Source: Clostridiales bacterium
Lineage (GTDB): Bacteria > Bacillota > Clostridia > Christensenellales > Borkfalkiaceae
DNA: 64,000 bases
Direction: 5' to 3'
Assembly: GCA_015069425.1 (NCBI GenBank)
Contig: SVIP01000002.1
Coordinates: 38,048-102,047 of the forward strand
Below the pieces are notes generated by a model. The model was given only the letters and a program-made list of their open reading frames with translations. It was not told where the DNA came from and made no database searches. The position numbers and the translations under genes are program-made. Shown here piece by piece: positions 18,428 to 26,692 of this stretch. Positions within the stretch are counted from its first letter, which is position 1; the number at the start of each line of letters is the position of its first letter.

Positions 18428-19182
18428 TTCCATTCGCCTGCCTTTTTAGAAAGAAAATTAAAAACGGTTTCTATAAGCACACCAAAAATTACAGAAACAA
18501 CAACCAACGCTAGCATTTGCGCTATCTCAAAATAGACTTTAGAAGTATTTAATAAATACCCTAAAGAATATGCCGTTTGAGAAATTACTTCCGCCGCCAC
18601 CATTAATTTAAAGTTTAAGGATATCCCACTACCAACTCCACTATAAACTGATGGGGTTATTTGCGGAAGTTCAACCATTAAAAATATCTGTTTTTCATCC
18701 GCACCATCCACTCTCCCTGCCTCAGTAACAGTTTTATCAAGCGCAAAAAGTGCGCTTTCTATATGCGTATAAGAAGTTGGCAAAACTACGATTAGCGTCA
18801 CGATTATCGGCGCAACTTTAGAATTTGTCCAAAAAAGCAACAATAAAACGATTGCAATAGTCGGAAGAGCACGCATAACGCTAATGATTGGAAATATAAC
18901 CTTTCTTGCAAATTTAATTTTTACCGAAACAAACGCCAAAATAAAGCCGATTGAAAAGGAAAAAACAAATGCTACTAAACTTCTAAAAAGAGTAGATAAA
19001 AAAGCCGTATAAAAATCTTTTGCAGTAAAGAGCGCGAAAAACTTTTCCGCCGTAACTTTAACAGACGGAAGTATATATTCGCTATCTATAACCGCAGAAG
19101 ACACCGCCCAAACTAAAATCAATGTAACCACGGTTATAATTGGCAATATTAAGTTTAATATCTTTTCTTTTTTACTCTTCAT
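18424..19182 (-). CDS. ABC transporter permease, SsuC/TauC type
   Basis: 252 residues with about six membrane helices and the permease loop VTEAGRVDGADEKQIFLMVELPQITPSVYSGVGSGISLNFKLMVAAE, equivalent to the EAA motif that contacts the ATPase. This is the BPD_transp_1 fold used for nitrate, sulfonate, taurine and thiamine-precursor uptake. The gene follows the binding protein immediately, with no spacer. No ATP-binding subunit is encoded next to it, since the next gene is convergent apbE. An ATPase from elsewhere must be used. The substrate is not decided by sequence. Confidence 0.9.
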   Translation of the reverse strand: MKSKKEKILNLILPIITVVTLILVWAVSSAVIDSEYILPSVKVTAEKFFALFTAKDFYTAFLSTLFRSLVAFVFSFSIGFILAFVSVKIKFARKVIFPIISVMRALPTIAIVLLLLFWTNSKVAPIIVTLIVVLPTSYTHIESALFALDKTVTEAGRVDGADEKQIFLMVELPQITPSVYSGVGSGISLNFKLMVAAEVISQTAYSLGYLLNTSKVYFEIAQMLALVVVSVIFGVLIETVFNFLSKKAGEWK

Positions 19183-20196
19183 TTAATTCGCAAAAAAATC
19201 GTCGGTTACAGATACTGCTGATTGAGCGCTTACCGATATTATTTTATTTAAGTAAGTTTTAACGTAATCTTTAGAAATACTTGCGGACTTAAAATAAATC
19301 TTACAATTTTCAATAACGGTAGCAGAAATTGTTTCAGCACTCAAACTTGGGGTTATACCTTCACCTAATTTAGAATTTACAGCTTTTATTGCACTTTCGG
19401 TATTTTCTTTTATCCATTGAGCATTAGTGTTAAAATAATCTGCCATACCGTTAATTTGTGTTTTCTGCGCATCGTAAATACTTTTTCTTACCATTAAAAC
19501 GGCTTGTGGATAAGCCTTTTGTTCACTATCGTATAAGTTTTGAATATCCGTCCTAGTCCATTCCCTATTGTTTGCTTTTTTTGTTAAGTTTGTTGCCGCA
19601 GGCTCAGGAAGAAGACCTACAGACAACACCCCTTGTTTTAACAATGGAATCATATCTTGAGCCGATTGAAAATAGCGTAAAGTAATTTTGCCGTCAGTTG
19701 CCGTATCTCCAACCACAACGTCTTCAATCAAGCCTTTATCAGATAAAATAGCCTTAAAAGTTAAATCGGGAACTAAGCCCTGTCCTATTACCCCTACCAC
19801 TTTCCCTTTTAACTGTTCAAGTGAGTTCGTTCCGTCGCTACTCATCAAATATAAATTGCCGTGAGTGATTACAGCCGTCATAACGTAAGGCGAAGAAGTC
19901 TTTGCTTTGTAAAGTTTACTTGCAGCATTAACGGGCATAATTATAAAATCGCCCTTGCCTTGCGACATCACCCCACCAATATCGTTTGCAGACACTATTT
20001 TATAGTCGATTACACCGTCTAAGCCAAAATTTTCATTATCATTTATAAACTTTGCAATAGCCAAAGCAGGTGCACCGTCAGGCGCATAAAAACTAATATT
20101 TTTAGGTCCATTATTGCTTGGACTAATGCATCCAATTGTAGAAAAAGAGATTAGGCATAAAATTAAAGTTAATAAAATAGTTACAAGTTTTTTCAT
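19183..20196 (-). CDS. ABC transporter substrate-binding lipoprotein, SsuA/NMT1 type
   Basis: 337 residues with a lipoprotein signal peptide (KKLVTILLTLILCLISFSTIGC, Cys23). The mature part shows the NMT1/SsuA-like pattern: FYAPDGAPALAIAKFI, DFIIMPVNAASKLYKA, LKGKVVGVIGQGLVPDLTFKAIL and LKQGVLSVGLLPEPAATNLTKK. It delivers a small ligand to the permease encoded directly downstream. Proteins of this group bind aliphatic sulfonates, nitrate, pyrimidines or riboflavin precursors. Nothing here decides among them. An attenuator-like structured region lies upstream (20343-20473). Confidence 0.88.
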   Translation of the reverse strand: MKKLVTILLTLILCLISFSTIGCISPSNNGPKNISFYAPDGAPALAIAKFINDNENFGLDGVIDYKIVSANDIGGVMSQGKGDFIIMPVNAASKLYKAKTSSPYVMTAVITHGNLYLMSSDGTNSLEQLKGKVVGVIGQGLVPDLTFKAILSDKGLIEDVVVGDTATDGKITLRYFQSAQDMIPLLKQGVLSVGLLPEPAATNLTKKANNREWTRTDIQNLYDSEQKAYPQAVLMVRKSIYDAQKTQINGMADYFNTNAQWIKENTESAIKAVNSKLGEGITPSLSAETISATVIENCKIYFKSASISKDYVKTYLNKIISVSAQSAVSVTDDFFAN

Positions 20197-20218
20197 AAAT
20201 ATTCTCCTTTTTGTGATA

Positions 20219-20343
20219 TTAAACGGTTTAGAAGCGAGTTAGACAAGGCTCGCACGGACGAACAGGCGAGATAGACCGTCTGGTCATTGAGATTGTTCGC
20301 TTCGTGCAGAAACGCAGTATAACGAAGTTTATAAACCGTTTAA
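20219..20343. repeat. Intergenic repeat element, copy B, with terminal inverted repeats
   Basis: A 125-base element bounded by perfect 12-base inverted repeats (TTAAACGGTTTA at 20219-20230 and its complement at 20332-20343). The segment GCGAG-N2-AGAC occurs twice inside. Both ends match the element at 7767-7933. It lies in the 309-base gap between the binding-protein gene and spoIIID; the rest of that gap is the structured RNA region described next. Confidence 0.5.
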
Positions 20344-20473
20344 AAAATAAACGCCCTTGCCACAATATAGACAAAGGCGGGACGTGAGTTATCAAGACCA
20401 ATACGTCTTGCTAATTCCAATAAAAATATCCATTCCTTTGCTATCAGGCGCACCTTTTAGTTTAGGTATTTTG
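20343..20473 (-). ncRNA. Candidate small RNA or attenuated leader
   Basis: A minus-strand promoter (20481-20509) would start an RNA of about 130 bases near 20473. It contains a perfect CAAGAC/GTCTTG hairpin (20393-20410) and ends in an intrinsic terminator: CGCCTTTGTC pairing with GGCAAGGGCG (20379-20352), then TTTATTTTTT. It matches no riboswitch or housekeeping RNA consensus I could recall. It could be a free small RNA, or a riboswitch-like leader for the ABC genes 150 bases downstream. Confidence 0.5.
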
Positions 20474-20480
20474 TAGTATT

Positions 20481-20509
20481 ATTTTACACTAAATATGAAA
20501 GATTGTCAA
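20481..20509 (-). promoter_or_regulatory. Promoter of the candidate small RNA
   Basis: Minus strand TTGACA (20509-20504), 17-base spacer, TAAAAT (20486-20481). The -35 box overlaps the spoIIID stop codon. Confidence 0.7.
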
Positions 20510-20760
20510 TTTCTTTTACATAAATATTTTCGTTTAGTTGCTTCGCCACCACGAATATGACGTTCTTTAAGATTAATTTCTAAAACAGCTTTAACACTTT
20601 TATAAAGGTCATGGTCTAAAAATTTTAACCGTTCAGTGACGTCTTTATGAACGGTAGATTTTGAGAAGTGAAATACTTTAGCAGTTTGTCTTACGGTTGC
20701 TTTTGTTTCCGCAATGTATTCCGCCTCCTTTATAATTCGATTTTCTATATCTTCACGCAT
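20506..20760 (-). CDS. spoIIID: Sporulation transcriptional regulator SpoIIID
   Basis: 84 residues, the family length, with the helix-turn-helix ATVRQTAKVFHFSKSTVHKDVTERL and the basic tail RHIRGGEATKRKY that grips the minor groove. SpoIIID acts in the mother cell, switching sigma-E genes and preparing sigma-K expression. Its presence suggests the organism forms spores, or recently did. The ribosome binding site is an unusual GGGGGAAAG. A sigma-E-like promoter is visible upstream. Confidence 0.95.
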   Translation of the reverse strand: MREDIENRIIKEAEYIAETKATVRQTAKVFHFSKSTVHKDVTERLKFLDHDLYKSVKAVLEINLKERHIRGGEATKRKYLCKRN

Positions 20761-20787
20761 AAACTTTCCCCCAAAAAAGAATAGTTA

Positions 20788-20816
20788 TACTTATGCGCAA
20801 AATCGACATATTATGA
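20788..20816 (-). promoter_or_regulatory. Possible sigma-E-type promoter of spoIIID
   Basis: Minus strand TCATAATA, 13-base spacer, CATAAGTA. This resembles the mother-cell sigma-E pattern (ATA-rich -35 and CATACA-like -10), and spoIIID is sigma-E dependent in Bacillus. The match is by eye only. Confidence 0.4.
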
Positions 20817-20820
20817 CAAA

Positions 20821-20841
20821 AGAACCGCCGACGGCGGTTCT
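20821..20841 (-). terminator. Terminator of the histidine operon transcript
   Basis: AGAACCGCC, GAC loop, GGCGGTTCT, with TTTTGTC following on the minus strand. It lies 20 bases after the PAP2 gene, the last of the his operon. Confidence 0.9.
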
Positions 20842-20861
20842 TTTAAGCTTTTTTATTATTT

Positions 20862-21518
20862 TTAGCCTTTTTTAATTTTTTCTTTTATAAAAACTATTAA
20901 ATCTGCATTTTTAAAAAATCTTAAAAATGCGTTATCTTTTCTATATATAACCTTATTATATAATAATGATATACATAAATAACCAAGCGCACCACCGATT
21001 GCACCAACCAATAGTCCACCTAAAACGTCAGATGCGTAGTGAACGGTCAAGTATATTCTCGATAACCCCATTAAAAAAGCAAAAACTAAACACAGCCAAC
21101 TCCACTTCTTATTAAAGCACAAAAACAGTGCCGTCATTGTGGTTGCAGTAACCGTTGCGTGTCCTGATGGGAAAGAAAAGGAACTGAAATGCTTATAATT
21201 AACAAATTCCCAAAATTCCCTATAAATTTCACTTGCATTGTAAGGTCTAATTCTTGCGACGGCATCTTTTAGTATTAAATTTGTCATTATGGAGCCAAAA
21301 ATGATTGCAAGAAGTACTGAAAGCCCTGCCTTTCTCGTTCTAGAGAAAAGCAAAAGGATTACCCCTAAAATAATCATTGGTATTCCCTTATCCCCAAAAA
21401 AGGTAATAAACTTAAAAAATGGCGTAAAAAACTGTCCACAATTATTTGCAAGTGCGTGAAAAACTTCAAAAAACCATCTGTCAAATTCAAAAAAAGTTTC
21501 ATTAAGCCAAAGTGCCAT
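20862..21518 (-). CDS. PAP2-family membrane phosphatase
   Basis: 218 residues with about five membrane helices. The three phosphatase signatures are complete: KDAVARIRP, PSGHA, and SRIYLTVHYASD. The class dephosphorylates lipid phosphates such as undecaprenyl diphosphate or phosphatidic acid on the outer face of the membrane. The gene starts 9 bases after the histidinol-phosphatase stop, so it rides on the histidine transcript. There is no evident metabolic reason for this, and an acquired position is likely. Confidence 0.92.
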   Translation of the reverse strand: MALWLNETFFEFDRWFFEVFHALANNCGQFFTPFFKFITFFGDKGIPMIILGVILLLFSRTRKAGLSVLLAIIFGSIMTNLILKDAVARIRPYNASEIYREFWEFVNYKHFSSFSFPSGHATVTATTMTALFLCFNKKWSWLCLVFAFLMGLSRIYLTVHYASDVLGGLLVGAIGGALGYLCISLLYNKVIYRKDNAFLRFFKNADLIVFIKEKIKKG

Positions 21519-21527
21519 TGTTTTCTC

Positions 21528-22298
21528 CTATAAAAGTTTTTTCCATATATCATACATATAAGCCACGTTTTCTTTTGTATGACTATCGCTAGATAAAATA
21601 AATTTGCCACCCTTTTTTTTGATATACTCTAAAACAGATGGTAGCGGATAAGGTTGTTTTCTATATCCTCTAGAAATTGCGCCTAAGTTAATTTCAAATG
21701 GAATATTATATTTAACAAGTTTATCAACGGCATCTCTATAAGCCTTGACGTATCTTGGATGATTTTCATCAAACAAATCGTTGTCCTCATTAAACTTAGA
21801 AACAAGATCAACGTGTGCAATAAAATCGCACTTAGTTTTTTCGACGACGTCTGCAACACATCTATAATACTCTTCTATATAAGCGTAACAATCGCCACTA
21901 AACCCTTCGTTTACCCCATCGATAAAATCTTGTTTACTGCTATCGACCAAATAACTTTTGCCGTTAACAACTAATATATGAACTGCACCTATAACGTAAT
22001 CAAAACCGCCATCAGTAATTTGGTCAGTATAATAATCTCTTTCTAAGCCACAGTAAACTTTGATTTTATCCTTATACTTTTCCTTTAGTTCAGTCACAGT
22101 TTGCTTAAAGGCAAGTTCTTTTTTAATACCAGTAAATTCATAATCTGGTAAAATGGAGTGAATACAAATCCCTACTCTTTCTAATCCCTTTTCAATTGCA
22201 CTTAAAACCATATCCTCAGGCGTATCCTTTCCGTCGCAAAAGGTAGTATGCATGTGAAAGTCTTGTTTTGTAGGATTTGTATCTAAAAAGTCAATCAT
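21528..22298 (-). CDS. hisK: Histidinol-phosphatase, PHP family
   Basis: 256 residues of the PHP metal-dependent phosphatase fold: [19 protein letters not shown] gives the first metal ligands, GAVHIL the next, and [10 protein letters not shown] and [13 protein letters not shown] the last. It removes phosphate from histidinol phosphate, the penultimate step of histidine synthesis. The start overlaps the hisIE stop by four bases (ATGA). With this gene the operon covers every step of the pathway after PRPP. Confidence 0.93.
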   Translation of the reverse strand: MIDFLDTNPTKQDFHMHTTFCDGKDTPEDMVLSAIEKGLERVGICIHSILPDYEFTGIKKELAFKQTVTELKEKYKDKIKVYCGLERDYYTDQITDGGFDYVIGAVHILVVNGKSYLVDSSKQDFIDGVNEGFSGDCYAYIEEYYRCVADVVEKTKCDFIAHVDLVSKFNEDNDLFDENHPRYVKAYRDAVDKLVKYNIPFEINLGAISRGYRKQPYPLPSVLEYIKKKGGKFILSSDSHTKENVAYMYDIWKKLL

Positions 22299-22945
22299 TT
22301 AGTCATTTTCTCCTGTTTAACCTTATGATCTATAACGTGACGGGAAGCAAGTTCACGGTGAACGTCCTCAAGAGATATACCCATTTCCACCATAAGCACC
22401 ATAACGTGATAAGCAAGGTCGGCAATTTCATAAATGGTTTCCTTTTTATCGTCCGCTTTACCTGCGATAATAACTTCAGTACACTCTTCGCCTACTTTTT
22501 TAAGAATTTTATCTATACCCTTTTCAAAAAGATAGGTAGTATAAGAGCCTTCCGGTTTATCTTTCTTTCTTCCCTTAAGAAGTTCCATGAGCCCCTCAAG
22601 TGAAAAGCCGTGAAGTTCAGGGTTTTGGTAAAGTTCGTTAAAAAAGCAACTGTCCTCGCCTAAATGACAAGCGGGGCCGTCCTTTTCAACTTCAATTACT
22701 AATGCGTCAAAGTCGCAATCAGCGGTAATGGACACAACGTGTTGATAATTACCGCTCGTTTCCCCTTTGAGCCAAAGTTCTTGTCTTGACCTACTATAAA
22801 AACAAGTAAGGTTCTTTTCCATAGTGATTTTTAGACTTTCTCTATTCATATAAGCAAGCGTAAGCACTTTTTTGTCTATGGTATCAACTACGATTGCAGG
22901 AATAAGTCCGTCCTTGTCAAATTTAAGTTTTTCTATATCTATCAT
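22295..22945 (-). CDS. hisIE: Bifunctional phosphoribosyl-AMP cyclohydrolase / phosphoribosyl-ATP diphosphatase
   Basis: 216 residues from ATG 22945, chosen over the upstream GTG because GGAGG lies 5 bases before it. The HisI half carries [41 protein letters not shown]-like [13 protein letters not shown] and the zinc cysteine region [12 protein letters not shown]. The HisE half, from about residue 110, has [29 protein letters not shown]. It performs steps 2 and 3 of the pathway, in the fused form common in Clostridia. Confidence 0.97.
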   Translation of the reverse strand: MIDIEKLKFDKDGLIPAIVVDTIDKKVLTLAYMNRESLKITMEKNLTCFYSRSRQELWLKGETSGNYQHVVSITADCDFDALVIEVEKDGPACHLGEDSCFFNELYQNPELHGFSLEGLMELLKGRKKDKPEGSYTTYLFEKGIDKILKKVGEECTEVIIAGKADDKKETIYEIADLAYHVMVLMVEMGISLEDVHRELASRHVIDHKVKQEKMTK

Positions 22946-22956
22946 GATGTCCTCCA

Positions 22957-23715
22957 CTATACCCTAACAGGTATTCCGTTTTTCTTTAATTCACTTTTAA
23001 GTTCGCTTATTTTTACTTCTCCAAAATGGAAAATCGAAGCGGCAAGCCCTGCGTCCACTTTTGGCAAGGCGTTGAAAAGTTCAACAAAATGTGCAACGTT
23101 TCCAGCCCCTCCAGAGGCTATTACTGGTACGGAAACGGCATTGCACACTTTATCTAGCATTTCTAAATCAAATCCACCTTTAACGCCATCAGTATCAATG
23201 GAATTAAGAACTATCTCTCCTGCACCGTTATTTACGCCACGCTTTATCCACTCGATTGCCTCCATACCCGTGTTTTCCCTTCCGCCTTTAGCAAAAACCC
23301 TAAACACGCCGTCCACACGTTTAACGTCGGCAGATAACACTACGCATTGATCTCCGTAACGTTTTGCAGCTTGATATATTAAATCGGGATTTTTAATAGC
23401 GCCAGAATTTACAGACACCTTGTCCGCACCGCATTTTAAAACTCGGTCAAAATCGTCCAAGGTATTAATCCCTCCGCCTACGGTCAATGGAATAAAAATT
23501 GTGCTTGCGACCTCTTTTAATATATCTGTAAAGATTGCCCTACCTTCGTTAGAGGCGGTTATATCGTAAAATACAAGTTCGTCCGCTCCGTTATCGCTAT
23601 AGTATTTTCCAAGTGTTACGGGGGAAGAAACGTCTGAAAGTCCTTTAAAGTTTACACCCTTTACAACTCTTCCATCTTTAACGTCTAAGCACGGTATAAT
23701 TCTTTTGGTAATCAT
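22957..23715 (-). CDS. hisF: Imidazole glycerol phosphate synthase, cyclase subunit
   Basis: 252 residues, a TIM barrel starting [23 protein letters not shown]. The catalytic Asp is in the CLDV strand, the second in SADVKRVDG, and phosphate loops are VGGGI and ASGGAG. With HisH it makes imidazole glycerol phosphate and AICAR, the latter feeding purine synthesis. It overlaps hisA by four bases. Confidence 0.98.
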   Translation of the reverse strand: MITKRIIPCLDVKDGRVVKGVNFKGLSDVSSPVTLGKYYSDNGADELVFYDITASNEGRAIFTDILKEVASTIFIPLTVGGGINTLDDFDRVLKCGADKVSVNSGAIKNPDLIYQAAKRYGDQCVVLSADVKRVDGVFRVFAKGGRENTGMEAIEWIKRGVNNGAGEIVLNSIDTDGVKGGFDLEMLDKVCNAVSVPVIASGGAGNVAHFVELFNALPKVDAGLAASIFHFGEVKISELKSELKKNGIPVRV

Positions 23716-24425
23716 CTTGCCACCTTTATTGCATCTTTTAAATCAATTGCTTTCGTGTAATATGCCTTTCCTATAATCGCACCGTAAAAATTAATTTCTC
23801 TTAATCTTTTAACGTCTTCCATACTAGACACACCGCCCGAAGCGATTACGTCAATTTTTAGTTCTTCTTTTAAGCGTTTATAGAGTGCGTGATTTGCACC
23901 CTGCATTGCACCGTCTTTACTTATGTCTGTACAGATTATGGTTTTAACACCTAAGTCTTGCATTTTTTCACAAAAGGAAAACCCGTCAATCTCCGATTTT
24001 TCCGTCCAACCTTTGATTGCAACCATTCCGTCTTTAATGTCTACACCAACCGCAATTTTATCGCCGTACTTTTTTATCGCTAAAATCAAGAATTCTTGGT
24101 CGGTTACAGCCGAAGTCCCTAAAATAACACGGCTTACCCCCGCTGATATATACCTATCTACAACTTCCATACTTCTAATTCCGCCACCGACTTCCACAAA
24201 CATATCGGTTGCCGAAACTAAAGACTTAATTACTTCAATATTAGGGGTCTGCCCTGTTTTTGCCCCCTCTAAATCTACGACGTGCATGTGCGTTGCACCG
24301 CAACTTTTAAAATCTAGTGCAATCTCTACGGGATTATCGCTATAGACGGTCATATTTTTATAATCGCCTTTATATAATCTTACCGCTTTTTTGTCAAATA
24401 AATCTATTGCTGGAAATATAATCAT
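23712..24425 (-). CDS. hisA: ProFAR isomerase
   Basis: 237 residues from ATG 24425, which forms an ATGA overlap with the hisH stop and has GGAG 8 bases before it; an upstream GTG in frame is less likely. MIIFPAIDLFDKKAVRLYKGDY, VDLEGAKTG, EVGGGIRSM, TDISKDGAM and ASGGVSS mark the half-barrel repeats and both phosphate sites. It isomerises ProFAR to PRFAR. Confidence 0.97.
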   Translation of the reverse strand: MIIFPAIDLFDKKAVRLYKGDYKNMTVYSDNPVEIALDFKSCGATHMHVVDLEGAKTGQTPNIEVIKSLVSATDMFVEVGGGIRSMEVVDRYISAGVSRVILGTSAVTDQEFLILAIKKYGDKIAVGVDIKDGMVAIKGWTEKSEIDGFSFCEKMQDLGVKTIICTDISKDGAMQGANHALYKRLKEELKIDVIASGGVSSMEDVKRLREINFYGAIIGKAYYTKAIDLKDAIKVAR

Positions 24426-25042
24426 TTTGCACACTCCGTTTCACAAAAAGCCTTTAAAATCTTTAACCCTATTTCTCCACTTTTTTCGGGGTGAAACTGA
24501 CAGCCGTAAACGTTATCTTTTGCGATTGCGGCGGTAAGATTTGCGCCGTATTCTGCGGTTGCAATCACGCTATCGTCACAATATGCACCGTAATATGAGT
24601 GAACGAAATACACAAAATCCCCATCTTTTAAATACTTGAAAAGTTGATTATCTTTAGTGAATTTAAGCGCGTTCCAGCCAATATGCGGTATTTTTAAATC
24701 TGACGGTATTACTTCACTAATAGGACGAATTTGTCCTTTAATTAGTCCTAAGCCTTTGTGTTCGCCATATTCAAAACTTTTTTCAAAAAGTAATTGCATA
24801 CCTAAGCAAATACCAAGTAACGGTTTACCGCTTTTTGCTTGCTCAAGAACAAGTTGTGCAAGCCCTGAAGAAAAAAGTTTATTAGAGGCGTCTTCAAACG
24901 CACCTACCCCTGGTAAAACCAGTCTTTGGGCACTTTCAATAACTTTTTTATCACTGGTTGCAACAGCGTCAACACCGATTGCTTTAAACGAACTAACCAG
25001 CGAGAAAAGATTGCCCACGCCGTAATCAATGATAGCGACCAT
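24422..25042 (-). CDS. hisH: Imidazole glycerol phosphate synthase, glutamine amidotransferase subunit
   Basis: 206 residues of class I glutaminase. The nucleophile cysteine is in LLGICLGMQLLFE, and the His-Glu pair in GCQFHPEKSG. It delivers ammonia to HisF. The start overlaps the hisB stop by one base (TAATG). Confidence 0.98.
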   Translation of the reverse strand: MVAIIDYGVGNLFSLVSSFKAIGVDAVATSDKKVIESAQRLVLPGVGAFEDASNKLFSSGLAQLVLEQAKSGKPLLGICLGMQLLFEKSFEYGEHKGLGLIKGQIRPISEVIPSDLKIPHIGWNALKFTKDNQLFKYLKDGDFVYFVHSYYGAYCDDSVIATAEYGANLTAAIAKDNVYGCQFHPEKSGEIGLKILKAFCETECAK

Positions 25043-25629
25043 TAAAGCACCCCTTTAGTCGACGGAACTTCGCCTAAACAGTCTTTATCTAAAGAAACTG
25101 CTTGTTTTAAAGCGCGTGCCAAACACTTAAAGACACCCTCGATTATGTGGTGCGCATTAGAGCCTGAAAGTTGACGAACGTGCAAGGTACAGTTTGCCGT
25201 CCTTGTAAAGGCAAGTAAAAATTCTTCTAAAAGTTCGGTGTCAAAATCCCCAACCTTATTAGCTTTAATATCGAACTCCTTAACAAGCATACTTCTTCCA
25301 GATAAATCGATAGCGGTTAAAATTAACGCCTCGTCCATTGGTAGAATAAAATTACCATAACGGCAAATACCTTTTTTATCCCCCAATGCATCGTTAAATG
25401 CTTGACCTAAACAAATTCCGATATCTTCAACTGTGTGATGATAATCAACCTCAACGTCACCTTTACAGTTAACTTCTAAATTAAATCTGCCGTGTTTAGC
25501 AAAGAGTGTCAACATATGGTCTAAAAAACCACAGCCACTGTTTATTCTGCTCTCGCCCTTTCCGTCAAGGCAAAGTTTAAGTTTGATATCCGTTTCTGCT
25601 GTTTTTCTCTTTATCTCAGATTTTCTCAT
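25042..25629 (-). CDS. hisB: Imidazoleglycerol-phosphate dehydratase
   Basis: 195 residues, the single-function form without a phosphatase domain. Manganese-binding histidine motifs are CGFLDHMLTLFAKHG, DYHHTVEDIGICLGQ, and AHHIIEGVFKCLARAL. It dehydrates imidazole glycerol phosphate to imidazole acetol phosphate. It overlaps hisC by four bases. Confidence 0.98.
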   Translation of the reverse strand: MRKSEIKRKTAETDIKLKLCLDGKGESRINSGCGFLDHMLTLFAKHGRFNLEVNCKGDVEVDYHHTVEDIGICLGQAFNDALGDKKGICRYGNFILPMDEALILTAIDLSGRSMLVKEFDIKANKVGDFDTELLEEFLLAFTRTANCTLHVRQLSGSNAHHIIEGVFKCLARALKQAVSLDKDCLGEVPSTKGVL

Positions 25630-26690
25630 TGTGCGCCCTCCAAAATTTCTTTCGTCGCTTTTATAAAAATTTGCATTTGTTCTAAACTTCCTATCGTTAT
25701 ACGATTATACTCTTTTATCCGCTCTTTGTCAAAGTGTCTAACCAGTACACCTCTTTCTTTTAACCTTAAATACAGTTCTTTTCCGCTAATTTTATCATTT
25801 TTAGCAAACACAAAGTTTGCCATTGATGGTAAAACGTCAAAACCTAAAGATTCCAACTCTTTTTTCGTCCACTCTCTATTTTGTACAATTTTAGCACAAT
25901 TTTCATTAAAGTAATCTTCGTCAAGGAGCGCTCCAACCCCTGCACTAGCAGTCATTCTGTTTACGTTATAAGGGTTAGTAGAGTACTTAATACTCATTAA
26001 ATCTCTAATTATTTCCTTGTTCGCTACGCCAAACCCTAGCCTAGCGCCCGCCATAGAACGAGATTTTGAAAAAGTCTGTGTGACGATTAAATTATCGTAC
26101 TTATCAATAAGCGAAATAGCACTCTTCCCCCCAAAATCAACGTATGCTTCGTCAATAACGACTATTCTTTCTCTATCCGATAAAAGCAATCTTTCAATCT
26201 CAGATAAGGGCAGTAATATACCCGTCGGTGCATTAGGGTTGGCAATAAAAACCGTGCCTTTTTTGCCGATATAATCATCAACCGAAAGTGAAAAATCCTC
26301 TCTTAACGGAATCTCTTCACCTTTAACGCCGTTAATCTCTGCAAAAACTTTATAAAACCCGTAAGTAACGTCCGCAAACAAGGCTGGATTATCTTTATCG
26401 CAATACGCCATAAAGATAAAATTTAGCACTTCGTCAGAGCCGTTGGTCATAATTACGTTTTCACTATTAACCCCTACTGCTTTTGCAGTCATAGCGGTAA
26501 GTTCAATCAAGTCAGGGTCTGAATAAAGGTTTAATTTTTCCGTTTGTTCTTTTGCTAACGCAATTGCCTTATCACTTGGCATAAAAGGTGACTCGTTAGT
26601 ATTTAATTTAACGTACTGCTTCTCTTTTGGCTGTTCGCCCGGTACGTATGGAGTTAAGTTTTTATATTTATTGCTAAAAAATTTACTCAT
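25626..26690 (-). CDS. hisC: Histidinol-phosphate aminotransferase
   Basis: 354 residues, a PLP-dependent class I/II aminotransferase. LNTNESPF near the start, NGSDEVL, the FIANPNAPTG motif, VIDEAYVDF and the PLP lysine region TQTFSKSRSMAGARLGFG are all present. It converts imidazole acetol phosphate to histidinol phosphate. It starts only 2 bases after the hisD stop. Confidence 0.97.
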   Translation of the reverse strand: MSKFFSNKYKNLTPYVPGEQPKEKQYVKLNTNESPFMPSDKAIALAKEQTEKLNLYSDPDLIELTAMTAKAVGVNSENVIMTNGSDEVLNFIFMAYCDKDNPALFADVTYGFYKVFAEINGVKGEEIPLREDFSLSVDDYIGKKGTVFIANPNAPTGILLPLSEIERLLLSDRERIVVIDEAYVDFGGKSAISLIDKYDNLIVTQTFSKSRSMAGARLGFGVANKEIIRDLMSIKYSTNPYNVNRMTASAGVGALLDEDYFNENCAKIVQNREWTKKELESLGFDVLPSMANFVFAKNDKISGKELYLRLKERGVLVRHFDKERIKEYNRITIGSLEQMQIFIKATKEILEGAQ

Positions 26691-26692
26691 AA

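Noticed and set aside
20240..20300. Plus-strand GTCTGGTCATTGAGA resembling part of a guanidine (ykkC) riboswitch
   Set aside because: The other conserved ykkC blocks are absent, and no plus-strand gene follows; it belongs to the intergenic repeat.
24422..24434. GTG start of hisA at 24434
   Set aside because: ATG 24425 gives an ATGA overlap with hisH, proper spacing to GGAG, and the standard MIIFPAIDL N-terminus.
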